NCBI GenBank assembly: GCA_021234535.1
Contig: CM037837.1
Location: 1,054,001-1,118,000, forward strand
Reading direction: 5' to 3'
Source: Stichopus chloronotus
Taxonomy: Eukaryota; Echinodermata; Holothuroidea; Aspidochirotida; Stichopodidae
DNA length: 64,000 bases
Position 1 is the first letter of the stretch. Each line of letters opens with the position of its first letter. The translations under genes and the position numbers were made by a program. This document shows positions 11,527 to 58,800 of the stretch, one piece after another. Below the pieces are notes generated by a model, which made no database searches, had not been told where the DNA came from, and saw only the letters and a program-made list of their open reading frames with translations.

Positions 11527-12884
11527 GTCCTGGCACTGCAACTTAGTAAGGCTACTTAACTTCAGACCTATGGCTATGGGTGTATTGGGATCCATTAGTT
11601 TCCGCCCCGGGTACTTCCCCCCCTTGTTCATTATTAAGACTAAACTAAGGCCTACTGTACATGTTTTTCTTCCTTTTTTTCCATTTCAGTGGACTTTCTG
11701 TCATAGTTTAAGAAATAAACATTGAAAATTTGTGTCAGTACCATGCTCATTAGATTTAGAAATTATTTTGGCCATGACTGAGTTTTGATTTGATGCCTCA
11801 AAAATAAGTCTAAAGTAAATTTAGCTAAGTTAAGGCAGTCTATCTTGAACTTTCTATTCATGTTTATAAAGTGAAGGTAGAACTTGTACACATGTGTGTG
11901 TGTGAAAAATGTTCAGTTTTAAGTTGAAACATGGTTTTAGCGTGTACATGTACTTCCACTACTCTTTGATCGACAGTGGATAAGGCAGTGGGAAGCATGC
12001 ACCACCTGTTGGCTAAGAATAAATTTGATTGATCCTTGATCAATATTACTACATTTTGGCCATATTTAACATAAGCTGTGTTTATGAAGTCTAAAATTTA
12101 AACAAGTCTTCATTTCATTTTGTCACTATCTGTCCCTAAAAAGCATTTTTTTTTCTGCCCCAAACGATCAGGGGTTAACAACATCATTTTTTATGGGCTT
12201 AGTAGTAATCTTGGATATGAAGGAACTTAAGGAAGGTCAGTGCCTCAAAAAATGGCTCACAGAAAATAGGCAGAGGACACTACTTAAGTATACTTTTGAA
12301 GCAGAGGAAAACACAGATATTCAAAACAACTAGTTAAAAGTAGGATAACTCTGAAGCCAGTCTTAACTGCTTGAATCTTAAATGCTTGAGTCAAATAGGC
12401 CTACTTAATCAATTGGCTGTTGAGAAGCAAATGAGACAAAATGATGTAAGGCAGTCTAGTTCTTCCCATAAGTCTCATTTTCAGGCATTGTTGTTCGTTG
12501 AACATACTGTATAGGTATAGGATTATTAAAGTTTGTTAAGTGCTGTATTCATTATGGCTTCTTGCTTCAGTGGTTGGTTATACAAGTTGTTATACTTGTT
12601 GATCAAAATGAAGATAATGAATAAAGTTGTTCTGATTTGGTTTGAGCCCTCTTTGCCAAAATGTCTGTTATCCAGAATGAAAAAAGTATTTGGATATGTA
12701 TTGTCATGAAAAGTAGTCATTGTCATAATAGTTAATGAATAAATATAAAGAAATGGAGTACAGCAATAATTGTTGTTTGGTAATGGCTCATAAAGTTCAT
12801 GTTTCTGTTCATACTGGAATTAAAATGGTCAAAATTGTTTTGTTGTTTTTGAATGTCATGAACAAATTCCTAGGGGAATTCCAT

Positions 12885-13090
12885 CAAATGTCCCATAAGT
12901 CTCAGTGGAATTGACCTGAAATTTTCTAAACCTGTCAAGTTTCCCTCACATACCTAAGGACAAATGGTCAAACTAAGAGGATCCCAATGTTTCACATACA
13001 ATGGAACATTAATGAGTGAGTAGTAATCAATTTAATTTGGTTTTCGAAAATTCATGACCAGACACTTTTCATATTAGTACAGTATTTACA
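12885..13090 (+). repeat. interspersed repeat family 1, copy C
   Basis: It shares with copies A and B the words AAACCTGTCAAG, AAATGGTCAAACTAAGAG and the GACCAGACACTTTTCATATTAGTAC block, in order. It is shorter and more diverged, and lies shortly before the PRPF8 coding start. Confidence 0.55.
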
Positions 13091-13374
13091 TGCACACAAC
13101 CAGTGCAAGTAACAGTTAAAAATAAATAACTGTTGACAGTTTCCATAGATATTGGAGGTGCCACTTAACTAATACTAATTGTAAGTATTGTCATGTGTTT
13201 GTACCCTTCAAGGCAGTGACTTTACAGTATGTTTTCCTTTTAGTACTGTATGAAAACTGTTTTTACTTCTCAGAAGTGTCACAAAAATCCATTTTTTTTT
13301 TAAAATTTGTATTGATATTTAGGAATTTGGGACATTTCTGATGGTTTGGCTCTGAAGGTGCCGATATCCTGAAA

Positions 13375-48654
<35,280 letters not shown>

Positions 48655-49174
48655 TAGGAAGACAGTCTGAAAGACTACATGTGGTCCTATTTTGTGTGTA
48701 GATATTTGCAGGTGGAATGCTAGGTGGACTGTCCAGTCCCCAATTGATGTAGACATAATAAAAAGATATCCGCAGGTTCAGAGGTAGATCCACCCCATAT
48801 TTGAAGCAGTGAGAGGCATTCTGACTGAAGCAAAGTTGAAGAATTGGAAGTAGATGGACTCTCTTGTAAGAGCATTGAACTGATGCTCAGTAGTGGAAGG
48901 ACACATTGTGTAGAAAGAATGTATCCCAGTGAATACAGAAACTACTAACTTTGTTCTAATACATCATATTCTACTTTCTTTACCCTTTCTTGAGTATTAA
49001 TTGAGATAGGTATGAACAATTTTGAGCTATGGTTATTGTTCAACCATTTATTTTTGAATGTCCAAAACAAGTCCTGCTGATGCTGATTGAGGTGGTACCA
49101 AAACAAAAGAGAAGAAAAACGACATTCCCACACTAGCTTTGTTTGTGGTTCTCAGTTCAACTTCTGATAGGGTG

Positions 49175-50371
49175 AATAAAACAAGTGTAAACAGTTACTA
49201 ATTTCTTTGATGGAATTTGGGTCGTTTTGTTGTATGCTGTTCTTTCTTGGTTTATTGTGCCATGTGAGATGTAAGTTGGTAGTTTTGCCATTGTTACTAC
49301 TTAAAGTATTTTCTGTGAAGCAATAGCGCCTGTTCTCATGGTCGTCTTTGCTTTTATAGTTACTCTTAGGGTCTCATTCTTGATAGGACTCTGTGAGGTG
49401 GTGTTTTCTTTAAAAGTTCATGGCATGTGTATTTGAAGTAATAGACTATATGAGGGGTTATGCTCCATGTCCTATGGGACTTAGTAATGGCAGGGGGTGG
49501 CATGGGGTGGGGGAGAAATATATTACTTGCAATGCACACTTGAGTGAGCAGCCAGTAATCACATAATATCATACATGTTTTTCTATTCTCGAGAGGTTAA
49601 CATGTCATGTTCTGTCATGATGTAAAAGTCTTCTCGAGACACGTTTTTAGCACATTATGGAAATTCTGTGAGGACTAGTTGGAGTGAGAGGTCGAAATAT
49701 TACAGTGAAGTTTGGATGAATCTCAATCATTTTATCAGTGGTTTTTTTTTGTTTTTGTTTTTCTTTTCCATTTTTTAAGTTACCTTTCCTCTCTATTTTT
49801 GCACATTTTTGTTCTTTAAGAGTTCTTAAATCACTGATCTAGTGAATTATAAACTGTGATCTTAAGACTTCTCTGTACAGTGTCACACACTTGTAAATAT
49901 AATGTGGTGTCATGACAGGTCAGCAGCATCTATACCTAAAGCAATTCAACAAATAATAAATGAAAGAAAATATTTTTTTGCCGCTGAATTACACTGAGAA
50001 TGCAAAGGCACTGAAAATCATGAAATGAGAGAAGTCAATGATGATATTGAACAACGCACTTGTATATGATTAGAGTGCAGAAGTGGTGTGCAGTCACTTA
50101 TCCCAACAGCAAAATGCCTGTGATGTCAAGAAGACAGGGGACCATGCAGTTCTTTGGCTTAGAGTTGTTCAGCACTTACCTTTTGTGAATCCCTTGTGGA
50201 CACCCTCTGCCCAGTACTTGAAGAAATTCCACAAAAGCCGTGATATCATGGTTGCCCTTCTCTATGCTGTTCCCATAATTATGAATTATTTTATCTGCTG
50301 AACACTGACTTCTTGTTGTTTAGGTTAGTCTCCACTTGTTTTCAAAATGAAAAATGTTAATTGTAAATAAA
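49175..50371 (+). terminator. PRPF8: candidate PRPF8 poly(A) signals
   Basis: AATAAA occurs at 49175-49180, 49955-49960 and 50366-50371, which would give 3' UTRs of about 0.5, 1.3 and 1.7 kb. I cannot tell which is used from sequence alone. An AT/T-rich stretch follows the last one. Confidence 0.4.
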
Positions 50372-52586
50372 GGACAGAGAGAGAGAATGTAATTTGATTT
50401 CTATGATTTGTTTATATACCATCTCAACATATTTTGTAATTTTTTCCTTTTTCACAAAATAAACTAATTTGTACGAAACAAGGGCTTGATACTCGAGTCT
50501 TGAACCAGAAACAAGTCGACAAATATTCGTCTCAAGTTTGGCGAACATGTTGCATGTCTCACAGAGATGCGCATACGCCTCACTATAATTCCTCTGAAAC
50601 CATGTTTGAAATAAGCACAAAATGCACCAAGGGTAGCATTACAGGGGCTAGACAAAAGGTCAGCTCGTCACATTTGGTGAAACAGTCAATACCAGCTATA
50701 TCAGATCCCTATCAAATCACCCATATGCACAACCCTGAAAGATTTGAAACATCTATGAGGAAAATAAATTTTATCCTTAAGATTGAAGGAGTGTCCTTAG
50801 AAGGTAACCTTAGCAAAAGGTGATGAATGGAAGTTACGACTGATAATACTGTGAACAATGGTAAATGTCAATGGCCGAGAGATTTGAATCACGCAAGCTT
50901 TACGGCCAGCATTGAATAGCTAGTGAAATGCCACAAAACGTAGCTGTTCTGCAGTTGAATATCATTTTGGGAGGGCTAGAGTATTCTGTCTTTGAGCATT
51001 ACATCCTTAAGCATTCCATACCTAAAAAGGCTGCCTGTGTCACACACACACAATTCAAAGTGTCCTTTGTCAGGTCATTTACAAAGAGCATTTTAATTCT
51101 CAGAAAGAGACCCATTTAAAGATACCCAGGTGGTGTACTGACTTACGTTGGGTGTGATACTGAAGATCAAAGACTGTAAACCGATTTCAGGATCTGAACA
51201 CCCCTTTTTTTTTTCGAAATTAACGAGAACACACCGATCAACTTTTTTTCTTTTGTGATTGTGATGATTTTTGTACTCAATATCAGCCTTCAGTGCAAAT
51301 AATAATACTTTGAAAAATAGTTACAAAAGACTTTGATATATATATATGTATATACTTTCAACATGTTCATGTACATTGCATTCCCAAAATACTCTGTGCA
51401 AATTAGATGTGCAGTTTTAATAACAGCAATGCTGACACATTACTTTCAGTGAGGACACCAGTTCTACACACACAAAAAAGGAATTAAAATAAAGAAGTGG
51501 GTAATATCATCCACAGGTCCAATGAATCCCCCTTCATCGCCTATACGACAAATAAAAGAGTTGCTCACATTGGGGACCAGTATGATACAAACAGGTGCAG
51601 ACGTTCACTCTGTAACCTTCACTCTGGGTAAAAAATAAAACCTTTTTTTTTTTCTTGCGATCAAAGCTATATATACAAACTTGTTTTCTTCATGAATGAG
51701 ATTCCTAAATATGATTAAAATAATGATAATTTTGCTAATGATAACTGCTCTGTGATGATCAAAAAATGAGATTGCTTGTTAAACAGAGGAATTGTAATAA
51801 TGCACCATCGAAACTAGAAAAAAAATGTTAGGGAAGTAAACCAAATATATATATATACTATATATATGTAACAAACAAGAACTTGCAAAACAGTAGAAGG
51901 AAGGATCCATTGCAGAAAGGAAAGAGCACATCCAGAGTGCATCCAGGTACTCTGAAGGCTGCAACAATAGCACAACCAGTCCAGTCTATAAGATAATTCG
52001 TCAATCGAAATAGAGCTTACAAGAAATAGATCATGTAACTATATAATTCAAGAATGTAAGTTACAAAGGGAAAAAAGCCAAAAAAGAAAACAGCAAAAAA
52101 AAAAAACAGCCGCCTTCAAAAGGTGCAATTTCAGTTTTTTGACAAAATCGCCATCTGTCACTTTGCTCATTATCAAGGAGAAAGTGTGGTTGGATATAAA
52201 ATCTACACGAAAATTGAAAATGACATGAACGTGCCCCACTTTGTAGACCACGTCAGACCATGGAGGTTTAACTCGTGGCTATGGAGTGGGGACATATGGA
52301 AACTTCTCCGGTTGAAAGAACATCCAGTTCCAAGCAAGATATTAGACTCACAAATCTACCACATGTCCCTTCAGTATTAATACACAGACAGACACATACA
52401 TGTATATCATGCCTGATATACCTAACAAGGTTTAATTATGCTCAGAGACAAAAGCTAGGAGATAAAAGTCTTAAGACCTGTCCAAATGCATGATACGTTA
52501 TGGATTAGGAGCTTTCAAGGGCATGTGGTGTGAATTTCAAAAGAAGACTGAGTTTTCAACTGGTTTCTCTTTAGTTCTAATTTTTG

Positions 52587-52614
52587 GGGGTTTTTTTTTT
52601 GGGGGGGGGGGGGA
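52587..52614 (+). repeat. G5-T11-G14 homopolymer cluster
   Basis: Five G, about eleven T and about fourteen G follow one another. Such runs are prone to replication slippage and to sequencing or assembly error. Confidence 0.7.
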
Positions 52615-54317
52615 ATTTGTTCTCAATTCAGACAGATTTATCTTTTTCTCTTTAGATTTTGGCTTTTATTCAGCTGAGGTCATTCCTCAAAAATATAGAG
52701 ATCTAAGAAAAATCCAAGGATTGTTTATTTTATGACTTTGGACATCAAAGTTTTAGAGGATAAAGAGACAAGAATGCAAGTGAGCAGACTTATCTTAATG
52801 ACATTAGAGACAATTCGGGAGATATCAGATTAATGCACAACAAGGTGTGTCAGCATATTTCCCACTCTGGTGTCTGGAAGACACGAAAGATTGTCAAGGG
52901 TTAGTAAGAGGCAAGGATTATACACCATTAGGTTTCTTTGATTGCACTAACTTATTTTGAAAGATGAAAACTAGTATGAAAGAACTACAACCTAACTAAA
53001 TATTTCAAGTTAGTTCTATACATTGCATTACCTTACAGTGAGGGGAATATCAAGGGATGTACAATGCCAGGGAAAAGGTTGCAAACCTCAGGAAGATGAG
53101 AGGAAATGCTGTGGGTGGGGTCTAGGATGGCTAGGAGAGATCAGAGGTAGGGCTGTGGGTAGGACCAGGATGGTTGGGAGATGAGAGCTAGGGTTGCATT
53201 GGTAGAAATTTCATGAAATTTCCAGATTTAACAAGAGTCGGCGGCTGCACTTAACTACTATAACTACTATAACCCACTTGAGCATCCATCCTCAATGTGA
53301 CTCAAATACTAGCTATTTCTTTGTTAAAAGGTGCACCAATCTTATCGATTACTGTCTTAAGTGGCATCATGTGCAAAGAAAAACATTCAGAAATTGTTTG
53401 ATTTTTCATCAAGGTGTCATAGACATTAGCTAAAGGTTACAAAGTTTTATGCCTTGAAAGCAACGATAGCCACCTAAACTATCTCTCTTCTCATGCATGA
53501 AGTATGCAGTGACAACAATCCCAGGTGTGGATATGTCGAGGAAGTGCGGAAGAGGATGCGTGGAATGGAGGAGGGGGATGGAGATGAGGCTGAATGTAGG
53601 AGATTCTCTCCCTCCTCTAATGAATGGTGTTCTTGTTCTTACTTTTTCTCTCTTCTAGGAGACAGAGAGGTCAATATTGCATTATAAGCTACATAAAGAG
53701 CTCCCCTAGCAGATTGGACACATAGCTTAGAACGGCCTCATATTGGAAAGCGATACGTCAAGGTAAAGATACAGAGCAACACTCAAGTCAAATGGGTCTG
53801 ACAACAAGGTAAAGCTCCAGAAGAGTAAAATCATCACTGGAGGGTTCAAAATATGTCTTTGTGGGACTTCAATTTCAAGTTTGAACATACAGTCCCACAA
53901 GGCTATAATTTTTTTAACATACAGTCCTTCAAAGCTGGGTTTTGGCACCATGATGCATTGCTCCTCCTATTTTCATTAATTTCAAGAATTTTCGACCTTG
54001 TTGCACCCTGCTTATGTCCCGCAGTGCGAGTGAAGGCCATGTACAACATGTATTCATACCTCAGCGTGCTAATTTGAACGTATGTTCAAAGTAAACAACA
54101 GAAAGCTCAAAAGTGATCTATTTTTAGACGATAAAGAAATCTTTGTATACTAGTTCAGAGAAGAGCAAACTTGGTTTCTTGTCACTTGCTAAGGAAGATT
54201 CACTGAAAACTATGCTATACCACAATCATGAAAAGCAGCTTAAAAAAAAGAAATAAATAATAATATTTGCAAATTGATCCCATTCCCAGCCTCAAAACCG
54301 CCTTCAAGGGTCAACTG

Positions 54318-54419
54318 CGACAGTGACTCACAAATCTGCAACAGTGGCTCACAAATCTGCCACAGTGACCCAGACTCTGCCACAGTGACCCAGATACTGC
54401 CACAGTGATCCACAAAACA
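54318..54419 (+). repeat. 20/21-bp minisatellite, five units
   Basis: Five consecutive units follow CnACAGTGnCnCACAAATCTG or CCACAGTGACCCAGAnnCTG. The first two are 21 bp and the next 20 bp. It lies in the presumed 3' UTR/intergenic region of PITPNM. Confidence 0.75.
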
Positions 54420-54750
54420 TTAGATGTGCTAATACAATTACAAAATGTGAGAAACGAAAAACAAAGGAGGGGTAGTCTTAAAAAATTATCGCAAGGAGTT
54501 CTGAAATACCACTTTTTTTTCTTTTGACCAAAGGTTGAATTGAGAGTGTTCAGAAAAGGATAGTTGTGACAACGACTTTGTCATCATTTTTTTCTGATCT
54601 GAAACAAACTTTAACAAATTTCTTTCCCAGTAAAACCACGACCTCCCTTTTCTGTACGTCAGTGCAGCAGCCGTCCCTATTTGGTTGATTGTATTGTCGT
54701 TGCTATGCTGGTGTTACTCTCGCTACTATATACTTTTCATTCCCGTGACA

Positions 54751-54756
54751 TTTATT
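54751..54756 (-). terminator. PITPNM: candidate PITPNM poly(A) signal
   Basis: TTTATT on the + strand (AATAAA on the minus strand) lies about 810 bp downstream of the PITPNM stop. Another lies at 52724-52729. This is spacing evidence only. Confidence 0.35.
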
Positions 54757-55220
54757 CTTCTTTTTACCATATTTTCTGTCTTAGGAATGACCATCAGATT
54801 TAAAAAAAAATAGAGAAAATACTCTTTTTCTCTGTGCATCAAACATCCTGTGATACCAAATTAACAACATTAAGCTTAGTGACTGAAAATGAAAAGAAAA
54901 CCAGGAATCAAAAAATTATTTCATATGCACCGTTGCCTTGGTGAATGCTACAAGGTGGATGTTGACCAAAGTGTATACATGTATAAAAAGACACACATGA
55001 CATACTGTAGTATTGAAAATTACTTTGTGCTTTTATAAAACGATACAGAAAATAGCCAAGAAATTTCTACACGATGATGACGAATATATCCTTACAGGAG
55101 GAATAACCTAACATATTAAAATACATGACACACGACCTTCATCTGTGGGTAGGCAAGACAAATTATCTAATTGCTACGTTACATTTAAAGCAAAATTACT
55201 CTTTAATCAGTCATCTATGA

Positions 55221-55274
55221 TGCATCATCATCACCATCAACATCATCACCATGAACATCATCAACGTCATCACC
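55221..55274 (+). repeat. (CAT/ATC)n trinucleotide repeat
   Basis: About eighteen near-perfect CAT-type triplets with CAA/GAA/CGT interruptions lie in the presumed PITPNM 3' UTR. They are not translated in any supported frame. Confidence 0.75.
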
Positions 55275-55567
55275 TTTTATAATAGCAGTAAATAGTAGTA
55301 GTAGTACTGAAGCCAAAGGCTTAGCCTGTCAGCGGAGTCATGTGGCAACATCCACAAACAGTTTTAAGCCATCGTTCCTACATCCTTTCCTTCTTGCAGT
55401 CAATCTTCTTCTTACTCGATAACAACCGTCTGCCATATCATGACAGGTTTTCCAATCTCTCAACAAAACTTCTCTTTTCATCAAGAAATTGGCAGCAAAC
55501 ATTGATGAAGCTTGCATCTTAATCAACTTCGTTTTGACCGGGCATCGCTGGGACTTCCCGTCTTCCT

Positions 55568-55843
55568 TCACACTTCGAATCTCACGGTCAGACCCACGTC
55601 CCCCTCACTTATCCTGCCCTCTCTAGCCTTTCCCACACCATCCTTAGACTTCAGGTTTCTGGAAGCGGCGGGGCCATGGTATGACGCGGTCCGGTGGGCT
55701 GGCTGTTTGGCTGGTCGATGGGACTGCAGTTGACCGGGCAGACTGAAGCAGCCTCTCCTTAGCACGAGGCGAGAGTTGCCTACAGCAGGCCGAGAACATT
55801 CAGCCAATTGCTCCAGGTGGGCTGCATAACCAGAGTTCAGCAT
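55568..55843 (-). CDS. PITPNM: PITPNM terminal exon, conserved tail and divergent end
   Basis: It starts [15 protein letters not shown] after four residues and continues [15 protein letters not shown], which matches the conserved C-terminal motif of PITPNM proteins. The last ~45 residues are basic and unrecognised, ending RFEV at TGA (55568-55570). Confidence 0.88.
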   Translation of the reverse strand: MLNSGYAAHLEQLAECSRPAVGNSRLVLRRGCFSLPGQLQSHRPAKQPAHRTASYHGPAASRNLKSKDGVGKAREGRISEGDVGLTVRFEV

Positions 55844-58800
55844 CTAGATACAAGGACAAATTATTTGAGTCAAAAGGACTTAAGCTTTCATCAACCATGC
55901 GAAGCTGTCGTAATTAAAATTAAATATAAAAGTTTGTCTCTATTTTTATAGGAGAGGACTTCTCCAAGTTTTTATTCAAATATTTTACTCATGTAGCAAC
56001 GCATAAACTACGCTCAAATAGAACTCTGTGCATCTACATGTATAGCTTTCATACTCATGCAAAGTACTGTGCTCATTACACTGGTCTAACTGTATGGTCC
56101 CAATACTTCGTTTAATTTCAGTAGTATGATCTCTGTTGTGATGCTCCATCCTTGAGGTGGTAACACAGAGGTTTCTATTCGGGGACAAGGGGAAAAAAAA
56201 TATCACAATAGTATGGAGGAGCAATTTAACAGTGTCTGTACCATGTCCAAACTTTGGAACGGGTGCCTGCAGTCTGCAGTTAGATACCTGGACACCCATA
56301 AATACAATTTCCATAGGGCTTTGAGTTCACTGTGAAGTCATAATACCATGTTTCTGAACGTTATTGTAACACCAAGCAAGTATCTTACATACAAGTTGTT
56401 CTTGGTTAAATATACTGTTTGCTGAATTTTATCACATGCACAGTGTGCAAGTGGAACTTTGGATCCAGGTTTAGCAATTTCAGAACTGGGGTCCTGATAT
56501 GGTCAGAAGCCTTGGTACCTGGTGCAAACACTACAATTTAAAGATGTCAGTGATAGAGAGGAGGGGGAGATAAGAGCTGATAAAAGCACAAATATGTGCA
56601 AAATGTAACAAGAATTTAAAAATGCCATGGAAATACATGAATGCACAAAATGTACATAACTGTAGTTTTGGAATTTTCGAGGAGCAAATTGGAGAGAGAT
56701 TAGTAGTGTATGAAAATAGACCAAAGATGGCCAGGCTAAAAAACAAGAAAGATATCTCATAGTTACTGCTTTCCCTTTTCTTCTACCATCATACCAACCT
56801 GTACTTGATTCTGGTATTTCTTCGAGACTTTCCCTACGATGTATATTTGTGATTGCTGGAGGCCGACTGAAGTGTAAACCCAGACATCCTTGTTGGAGCC
56901 ATAAGCTTTATGAATAGATATTTTAGCCTAAAAACGAAAAAGAAAAATATGCAGTAAATTTTGTCTGTAAATCTTTGACTGAAATATCAAAACTATTGGA
57001 CGACATATGTTCATCGTGGTAGAGATTTTGAAAGATATATCTGATGCGCTGGCAAAAATATAAAATGCTTCATGGTGATATAAAACAAACCACTTTAAAC
57101 GATCGGTACAGCGACCTTGAGAAGGGCTTTGAGAGGTCACTGCGACCATTCGTTGATCTATTTGTTGGACAAATAGAGAATGAATTCACAAACTCACCTG
57201 ATCGACGAGACTCTTCAAGTAGCTGGCTTTCTGGCGTAGAGGATCTGTGGTGATTCCGTCGCAGAAGGAGACCATACCGTGGGGAAAGTTATGCTGGGCC
57301 AGCCATTTGACCACCTTGGCCTTCTGCATGCTCGGTCTGGCGGTGACGTAGATGATCAAATAGTTCAACTCCTGCCAATGTCTGCAGAGGAGAGATACGT
57401 AAAAGATGAAGACTCTTCTTGAATGGATACTTCAAATGGTGAGACACTGAATGTTCAATCAACATGAATACTTAAAATATTCACCGTAACATACGTCACC
57501 TATGACGACACCATTACATACGTTATCACAAAACAATATGATGCACAGAAGGGCAATAATCATCAGAAAGTCAGAGGTCATAATATCCACCTACTTTACC
57601 AATGTGGTTCTGTGCTTAGTATCCCCACAAACATGCACTACACACACAAGAGATGCATTTCCACTTGTTCTTGAAATGGAGAAGAACTTTCTCAATGGTT
57701 CATAGCAGCATAAGAAACCCTAGCATGTAAAAATACAACTATATTGAAAATCAAACCACACTATGACTATTGTATGCCTGACAAGCGAGATGTAAAGTCA
57801 TTATGCTAGAATAACTTAGTATCTCTACAAGATTTGCAAATTGTCGAGTTGCCCACTTACACTAAGTGGACACCTCGTAAAAATATTGCAACTTGTGGAG
57901 TTACTGACTTACAGTAAATTGACATCTCCGACTTAGTGTAAGTCAACAACTCCACAATTTTCAAAATTTTGTTGAGATAATTAGTTATTTGTAACTCGGT
58001 ATCTTGACAATTTGCAAACTTTTTCCAAGATTTCGAGTTAGCCAAAGTCGGTGACTCGACATCTAGCATGTCCCCTTATGTTCGTCGTACCACTGAAACC
58101 ATCTTATATTCTCAGAATCAATACACAGAGTGAGTTACAGTCGGCAGAGCTGGATGATAATTGTCATTATCCCCAACAATCTGTTTCTGTCAGTAGAGTG
58201 CCTCGTCTCAATACTACATGTAAGAAAGCGAGGTATCACAGAGTCACAGTTTGCGATTACAGTTACCGACAATATTCTGCAAAGATGAAAAAAGGAATGA
58301 AATGGACTTTTCTTCTTTGTCGGTAAATGTTTGCCAGTCAGCATCCATCCTATATCAAAGTTTGAGGGCCAACTTCTTTACATGCACTGTTGTGTCTGAA
58401 GTCTCCTTAGGTATCACAGATTACATTGTCTAAGATAAACGAAAGATGTTACGTCGTATCTAAGGCCCACTTCACACACTGCGAGCTCTCTGCAATAGCA
58501 TCTATCACTACGACACAATAATCACGGAGGGTTGCAGTGTGTGAGGACTTTCACCACACAATGCAACACGATTTTCAGCGATCCCGAGTCACCATATTAT
58601 AGTGATTAAAAAAAAATTCAGTTGTAGCATGTCGAGGAGCAGTCTTTCGCATTGTGTGTACTTGTGATATCATACATGCCCTTTTTTGGTTTCAATGTAC
58701 TGTTTTTCAAAACGCCAGATGCCCTCCTTACAGTCCAGCTACAGGTTGTATCTTGTCCTTGAGTATAGACTACTAGCAGAACCATCCTAGGAGATACACA

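Larger units (their letters stand above)
9151..13374. other. divergent intergenic/5' UTR interval between CCDC92 and PRPF8
   Basis: No protein-coding exon is visible. The interval contains a repeat family 2 copy (9640-9890), a CpG-containing candidate promoter (10180-10640), a hAT-like MITE (11157-11526) and a repeat family 1 copy (12885-13090). A plausible acceptor AG at 13321-13322 (TTGATATTTAG) precedes the PRPF8 start codon by 52 nt. PRPF8 therefore probably has at least one non-coding first exon in this interval, which I could not locate. Confidence 0.5.
48655..55567. other. convergent intergenic region: 3' UTRs of PRPF8 and PITPNM
   Basis: No exon is recognisable. The left part should be PRPF8 3' UTR and the right part PITPNM 3' UTR. 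It contains AT microsatellites (about 51335-51355 and 51845-51868), a G-run (52587-52614), a tandem repeat (54318-54419) and a trinucleotide repeat (55221-55274). The frame at 50083-50301 and the short frames around 50500-50820 have no recognisable domain. Confidence 0.5.
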
